Of a stretch of 11,546 bases of DNA, positions 6,767 to 11,546 are shown piece after piece (position 1 is the first letter of the stretch; every line of letters starts with the position of its first letter). A model generated the notes under the pieces. The model made no database searches, was not told the origin of the DNA, and worked only from the letters and a program-made list of their open reading frames with translations. The DNA comes from Deltaproteobacteria bacterium (GTDB lineage Bacteria; Myxococcota_A; Polyangia; Polyangiales; Houyiibacteriaceae). Made by a program: the position numbers and the translations under genes. The DNA is taken from assembly GCA_027295555.1 (NCBI GenBank), contig JAPUKT010000384.1, forward strand, positions 1 through 11,546. Reading direction: 5' to 3'.

Positions 6767-8493
6767 CGGGCGCCCTCCTGTGCATAGATGTCCTGGCTCA
6801 CGCGCTTTTTTGGGAAGTCGAGCCAGATGTTTCGGTACTCGTTGAGCCACACGGGGTGCGGGCGGAAGTTCTTCACGTAGGGCTGCCACACGAACATCTC
6901 GATGGGGTAGTAGAGAAACGCCCACGGAGCGTCGGCGGCCAGGATGGCGTTGGCTTGTGCGTACAGCTCGAGTCGGACCGCCCGATCGACCTCCGGACGC
7001 GCCTGGTCGAGGATCGCGTCGAGCTTGGGGTTGCGATAGAAGGAACGGTTTTCAGAGTTCTCCGGATGAATCGATCGACTGTGGAATAAAATGTCCATGA
7101 AATTCGACGGATCCGGGAAGTCTTGATGCCAGCCCGTGAACGCGGCTTGAGCTACGCGCGGCTTTCCCGTCTCTTTCAAGTACGTCGCAAAGGTCACCAA
7201 CTTGAGCTCGATGTCGATTCCGATCGCCTTGAGGTCCTGCTGGAAGAACTGCGCGAGCTGGACCTCGCCTCCGCCCCGCACCCAAAGCAACACGGGCTCG
7301 GGCAAGCCCTCGGGGTGCCCTGCGAGACGCATCTCCTCTTTCGCGCGCTCCAAGTCGAACACCTGGCCTTGCGGAAGGTCGGGGTCGTGAGGGGGCAGCA
7401 TCGGTGGCAGGACTTGTGTGGCGGCGATCACCTTGCCCGGGTCGAGGCGTTCGAGCTTCGAGCGGTCGATGGCAAACGCGATCGCCCTGCGCACGTGGAC
7501 GTTGTCGAAGGGGGGCAGCTCGCAGTTGAGGCCAAGTGCAAAGACCGAGGGGCTCGGAGCCTCGACCCGATACGGTGCCCACGCCGTCGACTCACGGAGG
7601 AAGAGTCGGTTGACCTTGTTCGGCCGGTAGATGATGTCGACCCCTCCATTGCGAAAACGCGCGCTGGCGACGTCGGCAGAGATGTTCTCGAGAAACACCA
7701 TTTTGTCGGGGCGTGCTCTCGGGTCCCAGTAGTCGTCGAACCGATCGAATTCGACTTGCACACCGCGCTCCCAGCGTCGGAGGGAAAATGGGCCGGTGCC
7801 GACCGGATTTCGGCCGACCGCGCTTGGCCCCTCGGCCTTCTCGAGGGCTTCGACGTGCTCGCGAGCCATCGGGTAGGCGAAGGGCATGGCGATGGCGTTG
7901 AGGAACGTCTGATCGGCCTCGTCGAGCCGAAACTCGATCATCTTGGGGCCAAGGACGACGATTCCCTCGATCTCATCGGTTTTGCCGGCGTGGTATTCGG
8001 GCGCGCCTTTGATCGACTTGAAGAACGGATAGCCGGGCGAGCCAATGCGCTCGCTCAACAAACGATGCATCGACCAGGAGATATCTTCGGCCATCACCTC
8101 TCGCCCGTTGTGGAACTCGATCCCGTCGCGCAGCGTGAAACGAAACACGCGACCGTCGTCGGACACCTCCGGCAACGAAGCGGCGAGGCTCGGGGTCATG
8201 TTGCCGTCATAGTCGTAGTCGAGGAGGCCGTCGTAAAGGAGTCTGCACGCCGCCGTCGACAAGGTATCGTAGGCGAAATGAGGATCAAGGGTATGGATGT
8301 TGCTGCCCGCCGAGAAGACGAAGATGCCCCCCGATCGAGGTGTCTCGTGTCCGGCGCCCACGAAGCGAGGTCCGATCGGTGGCTTCGGAAAGTGGGTGAC
8401 CACCCAGCCGCCAAGCACGGCGGCCGCCGCAATGGTCGCGACGCCGGCAATCCAGCGGGTAGGGCCGCTCCTAGTCTTTGGGGTCGAACGCAT
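6763..8493 (-). CDS. Extracytoplasmic solute-binding protein, family 5 (SBP_bac_5)
   Basis: This 576-residue periplasmic binding protein belongs to the peptide/nickel/oligopeptide family. The order of motifs is typical: SGGIFVFSAGSNIHTLDPHFAYDT, LRDGIEFHNGREVMAEDISWSM, NPVGTGPFSLRRWERG, DNVHVRRAIAFAIDRSKL, GWHQDFPDPSNFMDILF. I prefer the ATG at 8491-8493 over the TTG at 8526: it leaves a basic N-terminus and a hydrophobic stretch (WIAGVATIAAAAVLGGWVVTHF), and overlaps the upstream permease stop by 23 bp. There is no Cys after that stretch, so it is not a lipoprotein; it is either cleaved and soluble or, more likely from the lack of an AxA site, anchored by an uncleaved helix. It sits between two permease genes with overlapping ends. 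The ligand is unknown. Confidence 0.92.
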   Translation of the reverse strand: MRSTPKTRSGPTRWIAGVATIAAAAVLGGWVVTHFPKPPIGPRFVGAGHETPRSGGIFVFSAGSNIHTLDPHFAYDTLSTAACRLLYDGLLDYDYDGNMTPSLAASLPEVSDDGRVFRFTLRDGIEFHNGREVMAEDISWSMHRLLSERIGSPGYPFFKSIKGAPEYHAGKTDEIEGIVVLGPKMIEFRLDEADQTFLNAIAMPFAYPMAREHVEALEKAEGPSAVGRNPVGTGPFSLRRWERGVQVEFDRFDDYWDPRARPDKMVFLENISADVASARFRNGGVDIIYRPNKVNRLFLRESTAWAPYRVEAPSPSVFALGLNCELPPFDNVHVRRAIAFAIDRSKLERLDPGKVIAATQVLPPMLPPHDPDLPQGQVFDLERAKEEMRLAGHPEGLPEPVLLWVRGGGEVQLAQFFQQDLKAIGIDIELKLVTFATYLKETGKPRVAQAAFTGWHQDFPDPSNFMDILFHSRSIHPENSENRSFYRNPKLDAILDQARPEVDRAVRLELYAQANAILAADAPWAFLYYPIEMFVWQPYVKNFRPHPVWLNEYRNIWLDFPKKRVSQDIYAQEGAR

Positions 8494-9325
8494 CTCGCAG
8501 CCCTTCGCCAAAGAGGTTGAAGCCAAACACCGCCATGCTGATGAGGACAGCCGGATAGAGCGTCAGTCGAGGCACGCCGAGGAGTAGTGACTGACTGTCA
8601 TTGAGCATCGACCCCCAACTTGCCGTTGGCGGGCGAACACCGAGCCCCAGAAATGACAGCGCGCTCTCGGCGATGATCATCCGCGCGACGAGAATTGTGC
8701 CGAGTGCGATGATCGGGCCGGCGACGTTCGGGAATACGTGTCGGGCAAGGATGCGAGCGTCGCGCAGGCCCAGTGCGCGTGCGGCCTGGACGTAGTCGAG
8801 CTCTCGCGCCTCCATCGTTTTAGCCCGCGTCACGCGCGCGAGCGTCGTCCACGAGAGAACCCCTAGCACGATGCAGATGGTCCAAATCCCGGGCGCGTCC
8901 CACACGCGTTGCATGACGATGGCGAGCAGCAAGAACGGCATCGACAAAACGACATCGACGAATCGCATCAGCACCGTATCGACCCACCCGCCGACATAGC
9001 CAGAGACCAGTCCGAGGCTGACCCCGATCAGCACTGCAATGGCGGTGGCGATGTAGGCGACCAGCATCGAGACCCGAGCGCCACTCAGGAGCCTGCTGAG
9101 CTCGTCGCGCGCCAGCAGGTCTCCGCCCAGCCAATGCCCGGGTGCGACTCCTGAGCCGGCGGGAAGGCCGTTCTTCAGGAGCAGGCTATCGGTGAACTGC
9201 TCCACCGGGTCGTAGGGGGCCAGCCAGGGTCCCATGAGGCCGAGGGCGGTCACCGCCGCGACGAGCACCAGCCCGGCGAGAGCCCCCTTGTTCCGCCGAA
9301 ACCGTCGAAACGCCCGAGAATCCAT
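8471..9325 (-). CDS. ABC transporter permease, OppC/DppC type
   Basis: This 284-residue inner-membrane permease partners the OppB-like protein encoded at 5765-6766. The N-terminus MDSRAFRRFRRNKGALAGLV is the usual OppC start before the first helix, followed by APYDPVEQF, the LGGDLLARDELSRLLSGARVS segment, an EAA loop (EARELDYVQAARALGLRDARILARHVFPNV) and the FGFNLFGEGLRDAFDPK end. I chose the ATG at 9323-9325; an in-frame TTG at 9364 would add 13 residues. Neither has a good Shine-Dalgarno. The frame stays open upstream to 9448 through a repetitive Ala/Asp-coding stretch without a usable start codon. It is the first gene of the operon; OppD/OppF-type ATPases are not present here. Confidence 0.92.
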   Translation of the reverse strand: MDSRAFRRFRRNKGALAGLVLVAAVTALGLMGPWLAPYDPVEQFTDSLLLKNGLPAGSGVAPGHWLGGDLLARDELSRLLSGARVSMLVAYIATAIAVLIGVSLGLVSGYVGGWVDTVLMRFVDVVLSMPFLLLAIVMQRVWDAPGIWTICIVLGVLSWTTLARVTRAKTMEARELDYVQAARALGLRDARILARHVFPNVAGPIIALGTILVARMIIAESALSFLGLGVRPPTASWGSMLNDSQSLLLGVPRLTLYPAVLISMAVFGFNLFGEGLRDAFDPKD

Positions 9326-9381
9326 GCGCTTGCAGGAGGTACTGGGTTCGAGGTGGCCCGTCAATTCCCGCCCGGCGGGAT

Positions 9382-9417
9382 CAGCGCCAGCGTCAGCGGC
9401 AGGGTCAGCGTCGGCGT
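9382..9417. repeat. Degenerate hexamer repeat, CAGCGN x 6
   Basis: Six adjacent copies of a CAGCGN-like hexamer run upstream of the OppC-like gene (units CAGCGC, CAGCGT, CAGCGG, CAGGGT, CAGCGT, CGGCGT). On the minus strand the period keeps the oppC frame open and would encode Ala/Asp-rich residues, but there is no start codon. It is probably a slippage product; a role in the oppC leader is unproven. Confidence 0.6.
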
Positions 9418-9494
9418 GAGGTTGGCTGCCGCGATCCCGTATGAGTATTCACGATCACTTCATCGCGGCCGGTTGCCGCGAGAACGCTCCGGTT

Positions 9495-9593
9495 AACCAA
9501 TAAACATTAGTAATTTCATTTATTTATACATTTATACATTTTAGCATTGACATGATTATTTTCAATAGAATACATTCGCTATAAGTTATTCAA
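9495..9593 (+). promoter_or_regulatory. AT-rich promoter island for the MerR-like/sigma-like operon
   Basis: About 95 bp of strongly AT-rich DNA interrupts otherwise GC-rich sequence just before the regulator at 9594. It contains a perfect -35 box TTGACA at 9547-9552. The best -10 candidate at standard spacing is TACATT at 9571-9576 (18 bp, 4 of 6 matches). Better-matching hexamers TAGAAT (9566-9571) and TATAAG (9580-9585) are at 13 and 27 bp, outside normal spacing. The T/A-rich tract upstream of the -35 box could act as an UP element. Transcription from here would give a very short leader for the ATG at 9594, or about 55 nt for the ATG at 9639. Confidence 0.65.
9523..9546. repeat. 8-bp tandem repeat upstream of the -35 box
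   Basis: TTTATACA occurs twice in immediate succession (9523-9530 and 9531-9538), followed by a degenerate third unit TTTTAGCA (9539-9546) that abuts the TTGACA box. This placement is what one expects of an activator or autoregulator site, although simple AT-rich tandem repeats can also arise by chance. Confidence 0.55.
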
Positions 9594-10151
9594 ATGACTC
9601 TACCAAGAGGACAACGGGCAACACATCGGGAACCAGAAATGAGCTGGTCCGACGAGGAGCTCGAGGGGATCGAGCAGGCCCACGCGAACGGGATGAGCGT
9701 CCAGCAAATCGTGGACGCCTTCACTGCTCGCGGGTCTCGCCTCACCGAAGCGACATTCCGCAAGTACGTGCAGCTCGGCCTATTGCCGCGGAGCGTGCGC
9801 GTGGGCCGCAAGGGCAAGCATCGGGGGTCGCAGGGCCTCTACCCGGCGACGGCGGTGCGCCAAATCGATCACATCCGTCGGCTGATGCGTCAGGGCTTCA
9901 CGATGGTGGAAATCCAGAAGGAGTTCCTCTTCGTCCGAGGCGATATCGATGCGCTGAGCCGGCAGCTCAACCGCGTGTACCAGGCGATCGAGAACGCCGT
10001 GCACGAGCGGCAGCGCGAAGCCGCCGAAGACCCTGGGGTCAGCGACGCGCTCAACGAGGTTCGCGAGCTCGGCAAGGAGCTCGTTCAAAAGCTCGAAGTC
10101 ATCGAGCGGCGCCTGACGATGCGGGCCCGCATGGCTCGGGCAGCCGTCTGA
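9594..10151 (+). CDS. MerR-like helix-turn-helix regulator with C-terminal coiled coil
   Basis: The 185-residue protein has a winged-helix/HTH arrangement of the MerR superfamily. Residues 51-65 (TEATFRKYVQLGLLP) correspond to the second part of the HTH with the typical YxxxGLLP turn, and residues 81-111 (GLYPATAVRQIDHIRRLMRQ, then GFTMVEIQKEF) to the wing and the helix pair that follows. The basic stretch RVGRKGKHRGSQ between them is longer than in classical MerR. Residues about 115-180 are heptad-rich and should dimerise; no effector-binding domain or Cys metal site is present. Start codons at 9594 and 9639 (MSWSDEEL) are both possible; neither has a convincing Shine-Dalgarno, and the latter drops a non-conserved-looking tail. 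The sigma-like gene follows after 23 bp. Targets are unknown; self-regulation at the AT-rich promoter is plausible. Confidence 0.87.
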   Translation: MTLPRGQRATHREPEMSWSDEELEGIEQAHANGMSVQQIVDAFTARGSRLTEATFRKYVQLGLLPRSVRVGRKGKHRGSQGLYPATAVRQIDHIRRLMRQGFTMVEIQKEFLFVRGDIDALSRQLNRVYQAIENAVHERQREAAEDPGVSDALNEVRELGKELVQKLEVIERRLTMRARMARAAV

Positions 10152-10174
10152 AGAGGTTTGAGGGGGAAATTCCA

Positions 10175-10729
10175 ATGAAGGACGCAGCAAGCGCAGAAGC
10201 AGAAGCAGAAGCAGAAGCAGAGGCAAAGGACGTAGAGGCGGGTTCCAAGGAGGAAGAACGGGGGTCGCTCGCGGACGCACTACAGGAGCCGGGCCAAGAA
10301 GCGCGTCGGGGCCGCCGCAAGCGTCGGTCGAGAGCGCGTGCGCGCACCATCTCGATCCGACGCCTGAGCAAAGCGGAGCTCAACCGAGGCCGCGAGCTCT
10401 ACCCGGAGACCGACTACTGGAGGCCGCGGAGCCGGTTGGAGTGCAAAGACATGGAGCGACCGTGCCCGTTCGTGTCGTGCAAGTATCACCTCTACATCGA
10501 CGTTCACCCGGTGCGAGGGTCGATCAAGCTCAACTTCCCGGACCTGGAAATCTGGGAGATGACCGAAACGTGCGCGCTCGATGTGGCGGACCGCGGGGGC
10601 ATCACGCTCGAAGAGGTAGGCGAGATCATGAACCTCACCCGCGAGCGCGTGCGCCAGGTGGAGACCGCCGGTCTTGCGCGCCTCCAGGAGTATCAAAGCG
10701 TCGACCGGCTCAAGGACTACGTGACCTAG
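10175..10729 (+). CDS. Sigma-70 region 4-like protein with cysteine cluster
   Basis: The 184-residue protein starts with a repetitive (Ala-Glu)5 stretch and an acidic then strongly basic disordered segment (to about residue 58). The middle part has Cys90, Cys97, Cys102 and His105 in C-x6-C-x4-C-x2-H spacing, with a further Cys133, a possible zinc or iron-sulfur site. The C-terminal part, ITLEEVGEIMNLTRERVRQV from residue 143 and on to LARLQ, is a close match to the region 4.2 HTH of group 1 sigma-70 factors, where LTRERVRQIE is the recognition-helix signature. Regions 1 to 3 are absent, so it cannot be a complete sigma factor. AGGGGG about 8 bp before the ATG at 10175 is a reasonable ribosome site. 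It follows the MerR-like gene in one unit and precedes a strong terminator. It may be a DNA-binding transcription modulator; the mechanism is unknown. Confidence 0.88.
   Translation: MKDAASAEAEAEAEAEAKDVEAGSKEEERGSLADALQEPGQEARRGRRKRRSRARARTISIRRLSKAELNRGRELYPETDYWRPRSRLECKDMERPCPFVSCKYHLYIDVHPVRGSIKLNFPDLEIWEMTETCALDVADRGGITLEEVGEIMNLTRERVRQVETAGLARLQEYQSVDRLKDYVT
10193..10222 (+). repeat. In-frame hexanucleotide microsatellite (GCAGAA)n
   Basis: Four perfect GCAGAA units (10193-10216) and one GCAGAG unit encode five Ala-Glu dipeptides near the N-terminus of the sigma-like protein; a degenerate GCAAAG follows. Because the unit is 6 bp, copy-number change alters length by two residues without shifting frame. 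Confidence 0.85.
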
Positions 10730-10765
10730 GCGATAGCGCGGGGGTGGTGGGGCGGGACCAATTGA

Positions 10766-10808
10766 CGGGCCGCAGGCCCGACCGGGATCACCCACGGCCG
10801 CAAGCCGT
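10766..10808 (+). other. Two small hairpins in the 3' trailer of the regulator operon
   Basis: Between the stop at 10729 and the terminator are CGGGCC-GCA-GGCCCG (10766-10780, 6-bp stem) and ACGGC-CGCAA-GCCGT (10794-10808, 5-bp stem). Neither is followed by a T tract, so they are not intrinsic terminators alone. They could stabilise the 3' end or be chance in GC-rich DNA. Confidence 0.4.
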
Positions 10809-10844
10809 ATAGAGAGAGGCCACTCCAAGGGCAAAAAGGGGGGA

Positions 10845-10874
10845 GGGTGTCGCCGAAAGGCGACACCCTTTTTT
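10845..10874 (+). terminator. Rho-independent terminator of the MerR-like/sigma-like operon
   Basis: A perfect 10-bp stem GGGTGTCGCC / GGCGACACCC encloses a GAAA tetraloop (10855-10858) and is followed by six T (10869-10874). It lies 115 bp after the sigma-like stop codon, with no gene between. It isolates this two-gene unit from the lipoprotein gene. Confidence 0.93.
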
Positions 10875-10943
10875 ATGGACCCGACCCTGGATCGCCCCGC
10901 GGATGCTCTGCTAGGGTCGCCGCAAACAAGAGGGAGGCGTGCT

Positions 10944-11546
10944 GTGCGTGACTTAGCGGTATTGGTGCTCGTGGGCGTGATGTGTGGATGTGGCAGCGAA
11001 AACGGTGGCTCTTCGGGCACGGGCGGGATAGCTGGCGCGGGGGGCACAGGAGGCACCGGCGGAGGTGTACCGCTTCAAGACGAGTATGTGCTCAGCGATG
11101 AAGAGCTCGTCCCCGAGAGCGGCTCCTACGATCCGGTGAGCCGCAGCTTCTTCGTCGGCAGCGTAACGAGGGGGAACATCACGCGCGTCGAAGCCGACAA
11201 CACGGAGACGATTTTCTTCGCGCCACCAGCCGATGAAAGCTGGCGCACCGCGGGCATGATTGTCGACGCGGAGGCTCGCCGTTTGTGGGTGTGTGCACAG
11301 CAAGTGGTGATGGAGGAGGTCACTAGCCAGCGGATTTGGACGTTCGATCTGTCCACCGGGGAGCAGGAGCTCAATCTCGACCTGGCAAGTGCAGCCGGGG
11401 GCTCCACCTGCAACGATATCGCGCTCGATAGCGAAGGCCTCGCTTACATCAGCGACTCGGAGAATTCGCGGATCTACCGGGCTAGCGCGGAGGACGAGGC
11501 CGTCACGGTCTGGGCCAACGATCCCCTGCTTGCCCCTGAAGGTAGC
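10944..11546 (+). CDS. Putative lipoprotein with beta-propeller (SMP-30/NHL-like) domain, 3'-truncated
   Basis: The frame is open from the GTG at 10944 to the window end (201 codons) and continues beyond. GGGAGG at 10932-10937, 6 bp before the GTG, is a good ribosome site. The N-terminus is a short hydrophobic signal (RDLAVLVLVGVMCGCG) with Cys residues that can serve as a lipidation site, followed by a Gly/Thr/Ser-rich linker of about 25 residues common in myxobacterial surface lipoproteins. The following part has recurring patterns such as YDPVSRSFFVGSVTRGNITRV, AGMIVDAEARRLWVC and CNDIALDSEGLAYISDSENS. These resemble blades of SMP-30/gluconolactonase or NHL-type propellers. An enzymatic role cannot be judged from this part. 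It lies behind the terminator at 10845-10874, so it has its own promoter, which I could not place. Confidence 0.8.
   Translation, partial: MRDLAVLVLVGVMCGCGSENGGSSGTGGIAGAGGTGGTGGGVPLQDEYVLSDEELVPESGSYDPVSRSFFVGSVTRGNITRVEADNTETIFFAPPADESWRTAGMIVDAEARRLWVCAQQVVMEEVTSQRIWTFDLSTGEQELNLDLASAAGGSTCNDIALDSEGLAYISDSENSRIYRASAEDEAVTVWANDPLLAPEGS

Noticed and set aside
6767..6925. A longer N-terminus for the OppB-like permease
   Set aside because: The extension lies inside the solute-binding protein gene; the ATG at 6766 gives the canonical membrane-start sequence and has AGGAGG in front of it.
7123..8520. A 465-codon open frame on the + strand
   Set aside because: It lies entirely opposite the solute-binding protein gene, is rich in Arg, Glu, His and Val with no family motif, and results from GC-rich antisense codon bias.
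9382..9417. Short repeats as a CRISPR array
   Set aside because: The unit is 6 bp with no spacers and no cas genes are present.
9495..9593. AT-rich island as a mobile element end or origin
   Set aside because: There are no terminal inverted repeats, target duplications, integrase genes or DnaA-box clusters; the position before a gene and the TTGACA box favour a promoter.
10175..10729. A complete alternative sigma factor
   Set aside because: Only a region 4-like HTH is present; there is no region 2 (core-binding and -10 recognition), so it cannot be called a sigma factor.
10280..11056. A 258-codon open frame on the minus strand
   Set aside because: It crosses the terminator and is antisense to the sigma-like gene; its Pro-rich start is the complement of the lipoprotein's Gly-rich linker.

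Overview
The window looks like chromosomal DNA of a GC-rich deltaproteobacterial-type organism, most likely a myxobacterium (Myxococcota). The basis is the high GC content with strong third-position GC bias, a secreted lipoprotein with a Gly/Thr-rich linker typical of that phylum, a two-copy subunit III cytochrome oxidase operon, and a MerR-like/sigma-region-4-like gene pair of a kind I associate with it. The phylum is an inference from style, not from a marker gene. There are no rRNA or tRNA genes, CRISPR arrays, insertion sequences or phage genes. Coding is dense, with small gaps and several overlaps.

Region 1 (1-3256, + strand) is the 3' part of an aa3-type haem-copper oxidase operon: ctaD (5' end cut by the window), a first subunit III gene, a small subunit IV gene, a second subunit III gene, and a tiny exported or membrane protein with a CPSC motif that overlaps the last subunit III gene. 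The catalytic and haem ligands of subunit I are intact in the visible part, but all three classical K-channel residues (Ser, Thr, Lys) are replaced by Ala, Ile and Met. Region 2 (3253-5775) is a lipid-related block. A PAP2-family membrane phosphatase/transferase on the minus strand diverges from pgsA (phosphatidylglycerophosphate synthase), which is followed 2 bp later by a PPC/DUF296 protein with an unusual C-terminal beta-barrel-like extension.

Region 3 (5765-9325, minus strand) is a compact peptide/nickel-type ABC importer operon in the order permease (OppC-like), solute-binding protein (SBP_bac_5), permease (OppB-like). All its junctions overlap, and no ATPase gene lies in the window. Region 4 (9420-10874, + strand) opens with a strikingly AT-rich promoter island carrying an 8-bp tandem repeat and a perfect TTGACA box. 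It drives a MerR-like coiled-coil regulator and then a small protein that joins a cysteine cluster to a sigma-70 region-4-like helix-turn-helix. It closes with a textbook intrinsic terminator. Region 5 (10944-end) is the start of a lipoprotein with a predicted beta-propeller-like domain, cut by the window end.

The best candidates for something undescribed are the isolated two-gene regulatory unit in region 4 and the non-canonical proton path in the oxidase with its CPSC partner. Gene calls rest on reading the translations by eye; no database search was possible.
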